Assembly (NCBI RefSeq): GCF_028622835.1
Contig: NZ_CP117677.1
Location: 2,466,820 to 2,530,819 of the forward strand
Length of the DNA: 64,000 nucleotides
Direction: 5' to 3'
Source of the DNA: Caloramator sp. mosi_1
Lineage (GTDB): Bacteria > Bacillota > Clostridia > Clostridiales > Caloramatoraceae
The notes under the pieces were generated by a model. It did not search any database. It was given only the letters and a program-made list of their open reading frames with translations, and was not told the origin of the DNA. The translations under genes and the position numbers were made by a program. Positions 11,037 to 21,997 of this stretch are shown here, one piece after another; within the stretch, counting starts at the first letter, position 1, and each line of letters begins with the position of its first letter.

Positions 11037-12356
11037 CTTACCACCTCACGTTCTATATTTTCTATTAGGTCTTCACCTGTAAATTTACACTTAATTATCT
11101 TTACATTTAACCTTCTACTAAGTTCATCAATACTAATATCATCTAATAGCACATCCTCATAGGCCTTAAACATATTAGATGATAGCAGCAAAGTTGTTCC
11201 TTCAATTTTTCCCTTTAGCTGTTCAATTAAATCTTTACCTGTCAAAAGACCCGTTACTGTTATTTTTTCTCCAAAGAAATTATTTATAATAGGATAAACC
11301 TTTATGTCTACATTAAATTTGATATTTATTTTTTCTGCAATGGATTTTATAAAGTTGTAGCTTGACACACCTGTTGCTATTGAAAACTTCTTTCCTTTTC
11401 CATCAAATTCAAAATACTCGATGTCACCCTCAACACAACCCTCAAAAACCTTATCATTCCTATTCCATCCTCAAGCTGTTCAAAGTCATCATAGTGTTCA
11501 TAACTTGGCAATTCTTTATTTGCCATAATATAAAATTCATCTGCTAATCTAACAAAAGGTGTAGATATTTCTTGTTCAATCTCCCTTTGTATTTTCTCAA
11601 CCTGTTCTATTACTGCTCTTGATGACTCTTTATTAAAGGCTTCTAATGGATATAATCCTTCTCTAAATTTTGTTATTCCAACAGGAACAACTGCAACATT
11701 TGATATATTAGGATACATTGTATATAAATCTTTTATTGTCCTTTCAAGTTCCTTACCATCATTTATTCCTGGGCATAAGACAATCTGACAGTTTACTCTA
11801 ATTCCTGAATCCGTCAATCTTTTTAGATATTCTAACACCTTTCCAGCTCTTTTGTTGTTTAACATCTTAACCCTTAACTCTGGATTTGTAGTATGCACCG
11901 ATACATTTATAGGACTAATTTTAAACCTGATTATTCGCTCAATGTCCTCATCCTTCATATTAGTGAGAGTTATAAAATTACCCTGAAGAAAAGAAAGCCT
12001 TGAATCATCATCTTTAAAATACAGAGTATCCCTCATCCCCTTGGGCAGTTGATCTATAAAGCAAAAATGCACTTATTAGAGCATCGTCTCGGATTATTTA
12101 TACAAGGGTCATCAAACTCAATACCTAAATCTTCATAGGCATCCTTTTTAATAAGTATTTCTTTAATTTCTCCGTTCTTTTTCTTAATTTTTAGATTAAT
12201 TGTACTATCAGTTGTAATATATCTATACTCAATGGTATCTAAGACATCAACACCATTAATTGAAATAATCTCATCAAAGGGTTCTATACCGTATTTTTGT
12301 GCTAAACTGTTTTTTAAAACATTTGTTACAACAATATTCCTTCTTTTGTATTCCAT
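11021..12356 (-). CDS. DUF512 radical-SAM protein with N-terminal PDZ-like domain
   Basis: Order: PDZ-like domain ([20 protein letters not shown], residues about 12-60), a radical-SAM Cys cluster CSNKCIFCF near residue 90, [12 protein letters not shown] and [14 protein letters not shown] in the barrel, and a C-terminal DUF512 part ([11 protein letters not shown]). Start ATG 12356 follows GGAGTG. Frame breaks lie near 12062, 11455 and 11390 (single A/T losses). Corrected length is about 446 residues. The family usually lies just upstream of der in clostridia, as here. The substrate is unknown. Confidence 0.88.
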
Positions 12357-12431
12357 ATACTTCACTCCATTTGTAATTTCATTATGTAATAATAACATTT
12401 AAACTAAAAATATGCAATATTAAGAATTAAT

Positions 12432-12473
12432 AAAGCTATGAATAAATAATTTAATATACTTATTCATAGCTTT
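12432..12473 (-). terminator. Terminator after the histidine kinase
   Basis: 14-bp stem (12432-12445 with 12460-12473) starting one base after the kinase stop codon; it is AT-rich with a weak T tail. Confidence 0.6.
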
Positions 12474-13876
12474 CTATAACCTATTTGTTTTCATATAGGG
12501 AAGAAAAATAGTAAAGGTTGTACCCTTATTTACTTCACTGTCAACATAAATGTTGCCCTTAAACATTAGAGCAATATGCTTTACTATCGCAAGCCCAAGT
12601 CCAGTTCCTCCCATCGACCTTGACCTTGCCTTATCAACTCTATAAAACCTCTCAAATAACCTTGGTAAATGCTGTTTTGGTATTCCAATTCCAGTATCTT
12701 TAACTTCAATTTTTGCACTATCCTCTTGCTTTTGTAATGTTATACAGACTTCCCCTTTTGAGGAGTATATTTAATTGCATTATCAACCAAGTTTATTATC
12801 ATTTGTTTAAACTTGTCCCTATCTCCATATATAAATAAAGGTTCTTCTGAGTTTATAAATGTCAACTTAATATTCTTCTCAAGAGCTATTCTATCCATTA
12901 TATAATAAACTTCAGTAATACATTCATTTAAGCAAACCTTTTGAAAATTGATAGAATAATCCTTATTTTCAAGCTCTGATAAGGTTAATATATCGTTTAT
13001 CAATCTTGATAGTCTCTCAGATTCAACATAGATAATATCTAAGAATTTATCCCGTGTTTCTTTGTCTTCTACAAATTTTAAAGTCTCTGCAAACCCTTTA
13101 ATAGATGTAAGAGGGGTTTTTAATTCGTGGGAAACATTTGCCACAAACTCAGACCTCATATTTTCCAACGCCTTTATCTTAGTAACATCGTGAATAACAA
13201 GCAAGACTCCTATTATATTTCCTGTTCCATAGTCTGTAACAGAAATTGATTTTACCTGAAGTATCCTCTGCTTATTACCATTTACTATCATTTCAACAGG
13301 CGTTTCATCTGGATTATTGATTAACTCCTCTATTCTATTATCTCTTATTACCTCAAGTATATATCTGTTTTTAGTCTCACAATGTACATTAAATATTTCC
13401 ATTGCAGCTGGATTTATTAAAACTATGTTTTGATCATTATCAACAAAAATAACACCATCATCCATACTATTTAAAATTGAATACAGTTTATTTTTCTTAT
13501 CATTTAAATCCTTTATTGTCTCTTCTAATCTACTTGCCATTAGATTGAAGGAATGACTCAACTGACCGAATTCATCAGCTTCATAAAATTCTATTCTTTT
13601 TTCATAATGGCCTAAAGCAATTTTCGTTGCTGTATTTGTTAGCTTTTTTATTGGATTAATTATAAAATCAACCTTAAAAATAACCAAAATACAAGTAAAA
13701 ATAAGAGTAAAACTAAACTTGCTACAGCATACTGTATAAAGTCAAACTTAAACTGAAGTGTATCTATAATATATCCATATAAGTTATATTTATTTAGAAT
13801 GGCATAAAAAGATAGAAATTTAAAATCACACAGAAAAAAACTATAGGAGTTATAAAAAAATCAATTTTTTTCTCAT
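12474..13876 (-). CDS. Sensor histidine kinase (PhoR/WalK type)
   Basis: Membrane sensor kinase. Two N-terminal transmembrane stretches enclose a short outside loop (about residues 8-62). Then come HAMP (NPIKKLTNTATKIALGHYEK), PAS (GVIFVDNDQNIVLINPAAME), the H box FVANVSHELKTPLTSIKGF with the phospho-His, N box LVDNAIKYTP, and G boxes DTGIGIP and GGTGLGLAIV. Start ATG 13876. Frame breaks occur in the N-terminal region (near 13860 and 13680-13800) and near 12755. Corrected length is about 468 residues. The very short sensing loop resembles clostridial PhoR-like kinases more than WalK. Confidence 0.88.
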
Positions 13877-13886
13877 AAAATCACCA

Positions 13887-14578
13887 TTAATCCTTAAACT
13901 TATATCCTATTCCCCTTACAGTCTCTATAAATCTTGGGTTTTTATCATCATCCTCAATTTTCTGTCTAAGATGTCTTACGTGTACATCAACTGTTCTTGT
14001 TTCTCCGTAATATTCATATCCCCATATTCTATCAAGAAGGAAATCACGTGTCATAACCTTACCCTTATTTAAAACAAGAAGTTTCAATAGTTCAAATTCC
14101 TTTAGGGTTAAATCTATTCTCCTGCCATCTTTTACAACTTCGTGTCTTTCTAAATCTATTGTTAAATTACCAATATTTATTATATTCTGTTGATTTTCAT
14201 CCTTTGAATTTCTTCTCAAAACAACCTTTATTCTTGCTACAAGTTCACGTACAGAAAAGGGCTTAGTAATATAGTCATCTGCACCAAGTTCTAATCCTAA
14301 TATCTTATCAAATTCCTCTCCCTTTGCAGTTAGCATTATTATTGGAATATTAGAAAGTTCATTATCTCTTTTAATTTTTTACAAACCTCAAAACCATCCA
14401 TTTCAGGTAGCATTATATCAAGTAGAATCAAATCCGGCTTTTTCTCATATGCAATGTTAATTCCTTCGGTACCATTTAATGCATAATAAACCTTGTATCC
14501 ATTCATTTCAAGATTATACTTAATAAGTTCTACTATATGAAGTTCATCGTCAATTATAAGTATCTTTTCAGATGCCAT
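13887..14578 (-). CDS. OmpR-family response regulator
   Basis: Receiver domain: ILIIDDELHIVEL carries the acidic pocket, LILLDIMLPEMDG the phospho-Asp, and ITKPF the conserved Lys. A winged-helix DNA-binding domain follows (LTLKEFELLKLLVLNKGKV, RTVDVHVRHLRQKIEDD, ETVRGIGYKF). Start ATG 14578 follows AAGGAGG. One A is missing near 14370 (KKLKRD), splitting it in two. It is the partner of the kinase 10 bases downstream. The PhoP/WalR type is clear; the regulon is unknown. Confidence 0.92.
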
Positions 14579-14591
14579 AGGTTTAACCTCC

Positions 14592-15346
14592 TTAAAGTGA
14601 AATAAAGGTACCAATTCTTCCTGTATTATTATTTACTCTATATGAATAGAATAAATCATTATTGCATTTTGTGCAAATGTTGGATATAAATATATTCTCA
14701 TCTGATATGCCTAAATCAATTACCTGTTTTTTATTTTCTAAATATAAGTCTACATAGTTTTTTCCATCTCTTTTTTCTTTATAAGTAAATTTATTAAAAA
14801 CATCTTCTCCTACTTCAAAACAGCAGAATGCAATTGCTGGTCCAAGTACAACATAGATATTTTCAGTTTTTGAATTAAATTCTTTTACCATCTTTTCTAT
14901 CGTTTTTCTTAAAATCTCTTTATGTGTTCCCTTCCATCCTGAGTGAACAACTGCTATTACTTCATTTTTTATGTCAATTACAATTATCGGAACACAGTCA
15001 GCGGTAAAAACACCTAAAGGTATGCCCTTTTCATTAGTAATAAGTGCATCCCCAAACTTTTCCTTAATCTCTCTATAATTATCTTTATTTACAATATAAA
15101 TTTCATCACCGTGTACCTGCTTTAAATACACAGCTGTATCTTCATTCATATCATTATCCTTAAGTGCCTTTGTTAAATTTTCCATTGCCCTTTTATCTTC
15201 AGTATATACCCCTAAATTAAGTTCACTATAATCCCCTTCACTAAATCCGCCTAACCTTGTTGAGAAAAATGTCTAATTCCTAAAGAATCCAGTTTACTAT
15301 TCTTTAAATAAACACTTCCATTTATCTTTAAATACTTAAATTCCAT
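14592..15346 (-). CDS. pgeF: Purine nucleoside phosphorylase/laccase-domain protein PgeF (YfiH)
   Basis: Metal-dependent Cu-oxidase-fold enzyme of the DUF152 family, linked to cell wall editing in E. coli and active on adenosine and related nucleosides. Seen: LKQVHGD, TADCVPIIV and AVVHSGWKGT, which carry the His-Cys-His metal site, and LGPAI. Start ATG 15346, five bases after the nrdG stop. One T is missing near 15270 (HFFSTRLGGF), after which the frame is continuous. Corrected length is about 251 residues. Confidence 0.9.
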
Positions 15347-15350
15347 AAAA

Positions 15351-15842
15351 TCACCACTCTACTTCTATAACTTTATTACTTTCCAATGATTTTTTAACAT
15401 CTATAATTCTTTGATTAGAGGAGCCTACGAAGGATTTTTTCAAAGTTCTCTTTTCCTGCATAAAAGGTCCATCTATCAAAATATCAATATTATTTAGAAG
15501 TTCCCTCTTATCCTTTTGTTTTATAATATCCTCAAACACATAACCAGTATAGCATATTATATGAATATTCTTCTCCTTTAACATTTTAGATAAAACTGAA
15601 AATTTATCTGCTTGAATTAAAGGATCTCCACCCGAAAAGGTAACACCATCAATAAATCTATTTTGAATTATATCGTTATATATTTTTTCTAATTCTACCT
15701 CATATCCACCATCTAAGGGATGCGTATCTTTATTATGACAACCTTTACAATTATGTATACATCCCTGAGAAAATATAACATACCTAATCCCTGGTCCATC
15801 AACTAAACTTTCTCTATTAATGCCAGCTATTCTTAATTTCAT
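15351..15842 (-). CDS. nrdG: Anaerobic ribonucleotide reductase activase
   Basis: Intact 163-residue radical-SAM enzyme that installs the glycyl radical on NrdD. The Cys motif CIHNCKGCHN lies at residues 27-36, preceded by DGPGIRYVIFSQG; the SAM-binding segment TFSGGDPLIQ follows. It is the third gene of nrdR-nrdD-nrdG but lies after a hairpin that should lower its expression relative to nrdD. Confidence 0.96.
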   Translation of the reverse strand: MKLRIAGINRESLVDGPGIRYVIFSQGCIHNCKGCHNKDTHPLDGGYEVELEKIYNDIIQNRFIDGVTFSGGDPLIQADKFSVLSKMLKEKNIHIICYTGYVFEDIIKQKDKRELLNNIDILIDGPFMQEKRTLKKSFVGSSNQRIIDVKKSLESNKVIEVEW

Positions 15843-15875
15843 AATACCACCACTTCCATTATAAGATATTCTTAA

Positions 15876-15914
15876 AAATTTAGCATGCCTTTATATTAAA
15901 AGCATGCTAAATTT
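15876..15914 (-). terminator. Hairpin between nrdD and nrdG
   Basis: 13-bp stem AAATTTAGCATGC/GCATGCTAAATTT beginning 4 bases after the nrdD stop. It probably causes partial termination ahead of nrdG. Confidence 0.65.
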
Positions 15915-15917
15915 ATG

Positions 15918-17948
15918 TTAAATATGTTTTACTCTCATTTCAAGTTCCTTTAATTTTGCATCGTTAAATCTATCTGTTGTTGATAAATAACCTGTTATTC
16001 TTCTAATTCTTCTTATATCATTTCCTTGGCACACAGGACATTCATCTTCATTTATTACTCCCTATATCCGCATATTCTACACTCATCAATTGGAAAGTTT
16101 ACTCCTGCATATCCTATGTCACATTCCTTCATCCACTTTATTATCTTTTCAAAGGCATCTAAATTATGTTCAAAGGTTGATGGAAGTTCTACATAGGATA
16201 TATGTCCTCCATTACATAGGCTGTGGAACTTACCTTCTATTCTTATCTTTTCAAACATACTTATCTCATAATATACTGGAATATGATAGGAATTTGTGTA
16301 ATAGTCCTTATCTGTAACTCCTTTTATTAAACCATATTTTTCTCTATCCTTAGGGACAAAACGTCCTGAAGTTCCCTCTGCTGGAGTTGCATAGGCAACA
16401 AAATTCAAACCAGTTTCTTCGCTTGTTCTATCACAGTAATCCCTTAAATGTTTAATTATTCTTAATCCTAATTCTAAAGCTTCTTCATCTTCTCCGTGAT
16501 GTTTTCCAATAAGTGCTATTAACGTTCTCAGCAAGACCTATAAATCCAATACCTAAGGTACCATTTTTAATTGTTTCTAATATTTCATCATCATCCTTTA
16601 AATTTTCTGATCCCATATAAAGTTTTTGTCCCATTAAAAATGGTAAATCCTTTACCTTTAGTTTAGATAAAATATTAAATCTATGAAGCAACTGTTCTTT
16701 ACATAGTTCAAGCATACTATCAAACTCTTCAAAGAAACCTTCTATATTACCATAACCTGCCTTTAATGCCAATCTTGGAAGATTAATGGTAACAGGTGCA
16801 ATGTTTCCTCTGCCTGCTGAAATTTCAAGACCATTTCTATTTTGAATAGTTCTTGTTCTGCATCCCATATAGGAGATTTCATCACCATACTTTTTATTAA
16901 AACTTGAATCCATAAAGCTAAAGGTTGGATTCATTCTATGAGACGCAACCTTTATTGCCAATCTAAATAAATCATAATTAGGATCACCTTCATTTAGGTT
17001 AATTCCTTCTTTTACTCTAAATACTAAATTAGGAAATATTGGGCTTTCTCCCTTTCCTAATCCTTTATCAAAAACCTCTAAAACAGCTCTGATAACTAAT
17101 CTTCCTTCCTCAGATGTATCCGTTCCAAGATTTATTGAACTAAATGGCACCTGTGCACCTGCTCTTGAATGCATACTATTTAAATTGTAAATTAGAGCCT
17201 CCATAGCTTGAAAAATCTCTTCGTAGGATGGTTTCTCCTTAAGATTTCTTATAACTTCAGCCATTGATTTATCAAAATGAGGAAAACTTTGTCCTCCATA
17301 CATATCATTTTGGTTGCTTTGAAGTATAATTGCTGCCTGTGCAGTTGCAGATGAAATTCTCTTAGGTGGTCTAATATATCCATAACCTGTATTAAATCCA
17401 TTTAATAAAAGCTTTGTTAAATCTATTTGAAGGCAGTTTAAAGTTTTGCCATAAAAGTCCAAATCATGTATATGTATGTCACAATTTACGTGAGCCTTTG
17501 CAATGTGGGCCGGAATTACATTTGATAAATAATATTGTTTGCTTGCAGCTGATGCAATCTGAAGCATTTTAGTTGAAGGAGAATTACCAATATTAGCATT
17601 CTCTCTACTTGTTTCAACTAATATTTCTCTAACGATATCCATAAGTTCTGTTTTAGCTTCTCTATATCTTGTTCTTTTTGCCCTATATAAAATATACGCC
17701 TTTGCTGTCCTAGCGTGTCCATCTTCAATTAGCACCTTTTCAACACAATCCTGAACAAATTCAACTGTAGGAATTTCATCCTGTGGCAGTACAGTAGCCA
17801 TATAATTAAGCACTTTATCTGCAATGCTGTCTGCCATTGCAAAGTCAGAACCACCAACCTCTCTTGCAGCCATAAAAATAGCTCTTGATATCTTTTCTTT
17901 GCTAAAATTTACTATTCTTCCGTCTCTTTTTCTTATTTGGCTAAACAT
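15918..17948 (-). CDS. nrdD: Anaerobic ribonucleoside-triphosphate reductase
   Basis: Glycyl-radical class III reductase making dNTPs without oxygen. An N-terminal ATP cone ([16 protein letters not shown]) precedes the catalytic barrel ([36 protein letters not shown]). A C-terminal zinc site follows (CRICGY, CPVC), then the radical glycine in [10 protein letters not shown]. Start ATG 17948 follows AAGGGGTG. One base is missing near 16520 and one G near 16062; corrected length is about 677 residues. It is partnered by nrdG downstream and controlled by nrdR upstream. Confidence 0.95.
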
Positions 17949-17961
17949 TGTAACACCCCTT

Positions 17962-18416
17962 CTATTTTTCCTGAAGTAACTTTTGAAGCTCTTGTAAAAA
18001 GTATTTATATCTTTAAACTGTCTGTAGACAGACGCAAACCTTACATAGGCAACATCATCTAAATTTTTTAATCTTTCCATAACAAGTTCTCCAATAAAAC
18101 TGCTCTCTATTTCCTGTTCCATTGAATTAAACACGGTTCTCTCAATATCATCAACAATAGCCTCAATACTATTTATAGAAACTGGTCTCTTTTCGCAAGA
18201 TTTTATTATTCCATTTAATATTTTCCTTTTATCAAAGGGTTCACGCGTTCCATCTCTTTTAATAACATAGATGGGCATATCTTCAATTATTTCATATGTA
18301 GTGAATCTTTTTTGACAACTAAGACATTCTCTACGCCTTCTAATAGATGAATGGTCTTCATTATGTCTTGAATCTAAAACCTTTGTTTCGATATGATTGC
18401 AGAAGGGACACCTCAT
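17962..18416 (-). CDS. nrdR: Transcriptional repressor NrdR
   Basis: Zinc-ribbon (MRCPFC and [12 protein letters not shown]) plus ATP-cone ([20 protein letters not shown]) repressor of ribonucleotide reductase genes; it senses ATP/dATP. As written it has no stop and runs into NrdD. Adding one T to the run near 18008 gives the normal C-terminus [13 protein letters not shown] and a TAG at 17964-17962, so the corrected product is about 151 residues, standard for NrdR. Start ATG 18416 follows GGAGTG. Confidence 0.93.
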
Positions 18417-18455
18417 CTAATCACTCCAGACATCAATATTTAGTATACTTTGATT

Positions 18456-18484
18456 ATTATATTAACTATATATAGTTTTGTCTA
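18456..18484 (-). promoter_or_regulatory. nrdRDG promoter with NrdR-like box in the spacer
   Basis: TAGACA (18484-18479), 17-nt spacer, TATAAT (18461-18456). The spacer holds the palindrome AACTATATATAGTT (18464-18477), close to the NrdR box core. Repression by NrdR bound between -35 and -10 would be autoregulatory. Confidence 0.65.
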
Positions 18485-18567
18485 CTACTAAAAAATTATT
18501 ATGTTATATAAGAGGTGTATAAATAACTTTTACTAAACATATCTTATTTTTTCTTCATTTTATACAA

Positions 18568-18842
18568 TTACTTACCTGTTGAATTTTCCTCATGTCTTTC
18601 TATCAATATAACATCTATACCCAATGTCTTTATATCGTTCCAGGGAATAATTACCTCTTCCTTTTTCTTGAAAATAGAAAAATTCCTCCCTCAGGCGGAA
18701 GAACTATGCTCTCTATTCTGTTAAAGCCATCATCAAATATGATGTCACTAATAAATCCAAGTTTTTTACCACTTGATACATCAATAACCTCCATTTGCCT
18801 TAGTTGAGATAAAGTTATAGACTTATCATCTTTGTTTTTCAT
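18568..18842 (-). CDS. ymxH: YlmC/YmxH family PRC-barrel sporulation protein
   Basis: Small PRC-barrel protein: SQLRQMEVIDVSSGKKLGFI, DIIFDD, and PWNDIKTLGIDVILI in the second half. Family members appear in sporulation loci near sigG. Start ATG 18842 is preceded by AGGGG at about 9 bases. One base is missing near 18660 (FSRKKEE); corrected length is about 91 residues, ending in TAA 18570-18568. It lies between nrdR and the ISL3 insertion. Confidence 0.82.
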
Positions 18843-18907
18843 AAATATCAACCCCTAAAAAATTATATTCTTTTATAAATGGAATAATTCTAATTTATTT
18901 TTATAAA

Positions 18908-20382
18908 GGTTCTATAATAAATGTTGGGGCGTAGACCCAGCATATTTTTTACAAAAAATATGTGCACCTGATTAGACACCTGGTAAAATTAAAATAACCA
19001 AACAAAAACCTTACCTGAAAGGAGGCATCCATCAAGTGCACACTAATAATTCTATCAAAAATTTATTAGGTTTTAAAGATGTTATTATAAAAAGATTATT
19101 CATAATGACACGTACATTGAGATATACTTAGAAACTAAGAAAAAATTTGTACTTGCCCTAATTGTAATTCCAAAGTTACAAGAGTTCACGATTATAGAAT
19201 TCAGCGTATTAAAGACATACCCTTATTCTTTAAACATACTTTTATCATTCTTAAAAAACGTAGATATCGTTGTAATGCCTGCGGCAAAAATTTTATGAAC
19301 ATATAGAATTTTTACCTCGTTATCATAGAATAACTAATAGATTAGCTATGTTTGTAATTTATGAATTATCTAATGAATATAGTATGACATCAGTTGCTAG
19401 AAAAACTAATCTATCTATCGATACTATAAAACGTATTTTTGATAATGTATCTTACTCTTCTCCTACTAATTTACCTAAAATAATATCTATAGATGAATTT
19501 AAAGGTAACTCTGGTGGTTCTAAATATCATTGTGCAATAGTCGATCCTGTTAATCATAAAATACTAGACATTATTAAAGATAGAAAAGAGCATATTCTTA
19601 TAGATTATTTTAGAAAAATTAAAAATCGCGATAGCGTTACACACTTTATTTGTGATATGTGGCAACCCTATATTGATTTAGCTAAAACTTATTTCAAAAA
19701 TGCTGTAATTGTTATAGATAAATTTCACTATATTAGACAAGTCATATGGGCAGTAGAAGCGGTAAGAAAACGTATCCAAAGAGAACTATCAATTAAATTA
19801 AGAAAATACTTTAAAAGAAGTAAAAGCTTATTTTAAAAAGATATGGCTTACTTGATACAGATTCAAAGTTAGCTTTACAAGTTATGTTTTCTTATAATAG
19901 TGAATTAGCAATTGCCCACACTTTAAAGGAAAAGTTATTGAGTATTATTGATGCTTCACCTTCTTCTAACGAAGCTCGTGTCCTCTTAAAAGATTGGATT
20001 AAACTTGCACAAAATAGTGGTATCAATGAATTGAAAAGATGTGCAAATACCTATATCAGATATTTTAATGAGATTTGTAATTCTTTTGATATTCCTTATA
20101 CAAATGCTTGTATAGAAGGATTTAATAATAAAATCAAAGTTATTAAAAGAATAGCCTTCGGCTATAGAAATTTTGATAGATTCAGGAATAGAATTCTTCA
20201 TTGTTGTAATAAATAATCTGTTAAATATTGTATTTTAGGAAATCCAACTATCGTTGGTCTTTTTGTCGTGCAATTTTTTAAGGGTAAACTCCCTCATCCT
20301 ATCTATCTTGCTAAAATCATTATCAAATAAGAAAGGACAGGCATTCTAATCTAATGCCCGCCCCAACTATTGACAAAGAGCC
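18908..20382 (+). mobile_element. Complete ISL3-family insertion sequence
   Basis: 1475-bp element. Imperfect inverted ends (left begins GGTTCTATAATAAATG, right reads GGCTCTTTGTCAATAG from the outside, both then GTTGGGGCG) are bounded by an 8-bp direct repeat TTTATAAA at 18900-18907 and 20383-20390. Eight-bp duplications are typical of ISL3. It carries one transposase gene and lies between ymxH and the sigG terminator, so it disrupts no visible gene. Confidence 0.93.
19036..20216 (+). CDS. ISL3-family transposase
   Basis: Start GTG 19036 follows AAAGGAGG. An N-terminal zinc-finger region (CPNCNSK, then CNACGKNF) precedes the DDE core: IISIDEFKG, CDMWQPYIDLAKTYF, VIDKFHYIRQV, and the C-terminal ACIEGFNNKIKVIKRIAFGY with the catalytic Glu. 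Single-base losses near 19075-19145, 19295 and 19835 split the frame. Whether the copy is active depends on whether those are real; with correction it is full length (about 395 residues). Confidence 0.9.
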
Positions 20383-20394
20383 TTTATAAATTAA

Positions 20395-20429
20395 AAGGCT
20401 CTATATAGTACATAACTATATAGAGCCTT
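20395..20429 (-). terminator. sigG terminator
   Basis: 14-bp stem AAGGCTCTATATAG/CTATATAGAGCCTT with 7-base loop, directly after the sigG stop. The ISL3 target site begins just beyond it. Confidence 0.8.
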
Positions 20430-20431
20430 AA

Positions 20432-21204
20432 TTATATATATTTTCGCATATGCGATAGTGCAGACTTTTCAAGTCTTGAAACCTGTGCCTGAGATATACC
20501 TATTTCATCAGCCACCTCCATTTGTGTCTTTCCTTCAAAGAACCTTAAAGTTAAAATTAACTTTTCTCTACTTGATAGTTTCTGTAAAGCCTGTTTTATA
20601 GATATATTTTCAATCCAGCTATCATCTGTATTTTTGTTGTCGCTTATTTGATCCATAACATAAATTGCATCTCCACCATCGTGATAAATTGGTTCAAATA
20701 ATGATATAGGATCCTGTATAGCATCAAGTGCAAATACAACTTCTTCTCTTGGAACATCAAGTTCCTTTGCTATTTCTGAAACTGTTGGTTCTTTGTTGTT
20801 TTTGATATAAGGCTATCCCTAACCTGTAGAGCTCTGTATGCTATATCCCTTAATGATCTACTAACCCTTATTGAGTTATTATCTCTAAGATACCTTCGTA
20901 TCTCTCCTATTACCATAGGAACTGCATATGTAGAAAACTTAACATTTTGACTCAAATCAAAATTATCTATTGCCTTAATTAGTCCTATACATCCAACCTG
21001 AAATAAATCATCTACATTTTCCCCTCTATTATTAAACCTTTGAATTACACTAAGTACAAGCCTTAAATTGCCCTTTATAAACTTTTCTCTTGCTTCTTTA
21101 TCTCCATTTTTCATCTTGACTAATAGTTCCTGCATTTCTTCATTTGAAAGTATCGGTAGCTTTGATGTATTTACTCCGCATATTTCAACTTTGTTTGTCT
21201 GCAT
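20432..21204 (-). CDS. sigG: Forespore sigma factor SigG
   Basis: Late forespore RNA polymerase sigma factor. The N-terminal MQTNKVEICGVNTSKLPIL is the SigG anti-sigma-contact leader. Region 2 follows (DLFQVGCIGLIKAIDNFDL, FSTYAVPMVIGEIRRYLRDN), then region 4 (TLRFFEGKTQMEVADEIGIS, QAQVSRLEK). Start ATG 21204 follows AAGGGG. One A is missing near 20797 (SKNNKEPTV). Corrected length is about 257 residues. It sits downstream of spoIIGA-sigE with its own promoter, as in other spore formers. Confidence 0.96.
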
Positions 21205-21235
21205 AAAACCAACCCCTTCAGAAGTTTGTATTAAA

Positions 21236-21265
21236 ATTATTTCCGAAGGGATTATTATTTATTCA
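21236..21265 (-). promoter_or_regulatory. Candidate sigma-F/G promoter of sigG
   Basis: TGAATA (21265-21260), 15-nt spacer, GGAAATAAT (21244-21236), resembling the sigma-F/G pattern, placed between the corrected sigE stop and sigG. Known biology of sigG fits; the match is approximate. Confidence 0.4.
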
Positions 21266-21272
21266 TATTATT

Positions 21273-21996
21273 TTATGTCATTTTTGTTATTTCTTTCCTC
21301 AATCTTTTAATTATTCTTTTTCCAACCTTGAAATGTAGGATTGAGATATACCTAAAATATCTGCAACCTCCTTTTGAGTTTTTTCTCCTCCACCTGAAAG
21401 TCCAAACCTTAAGCTAACTATCTGCTGTTCTCTTTTATTAAGCTTTCCCATTGCATTTCTTAAAAGCTGTTTCTCTACATCATCTTCAATATAGTTAAAA
21501 ATCATATCTGAGTCCGTACCAAGTATATCAGATAATAACAGTTCATTTCCATCCCAATCCACATTTAAAGGTTCATCAAAGGAAACCTCGGCCTTTATTC
21601 TACTATTTCTTCTTAAGTACATTAAAATTTCATTTTCAATACATCTTGATGCATAGGTTGCAAGTTTTATTTTTTAACAGGATCAAAGGTATTTACAGCT
21701 TTGATAAGGCCAATTGTTCCGATAGATACTAAGTCTTCTACGCCTACTCCAGTATTTTCAAACTTCCTTGCAATGTATACAACTAATCTTAGGTTTCTTT
21801 CTATTAAAATGTTCTTTACACTCTCATCTCCAGCTCTTAATTTATCTACAAGTTCCTTCTCTTCTTCATTAGAAAGTGGAGGTGGCAGTACATCATTTCC
21901 ACCGACATAGTAAACTTCATCTAAACCTACTATGCTGCTGTATATTTCCCTCAGCTTTTTTAAGATAGTATAGATGACATAACGCAGCATTCTCAT
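21273..21996 (-). CDS. sigE: Mother-cell sigma factor SigE precursor
   Basis: Pro-sigma-E. The hydrophobic pro-sequence [20 protein letters not shown] tethers it to the septum; processing occurs near [14 protein letters not shown]. Region 2 is [18 protein letters not shown] and region 4 [18 protein letters not shown] then [16 protein letters not shown]. Single A losses near 21672 (after DPVKK) and 21317 (RLEKRI) shift the frame; the restored C-terminus ends in TAA 21275-21273. Start ATG 21996 is two bases after the spoIIGA stop, so the protease and its substrate are co-translated. Confidence 0.96.
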
Positions 21997-21997
21997 A

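Noticed and set aside
16485-18416. Apparent NrdR-NrdD fusion (643-residue reading frame)
   Set aside because: One T added near 18008 restores the standard NrdR C-terminus and a TAG, with a proper ribosome site and ATG for nrdD.
20242-20263. Small CCAAC/GTTGG hairpin inside the ISL3 element 3' region
   Set aside because: Only a 5-bp stem; it may end the transposase transcript but is too weak to list as a terminator.
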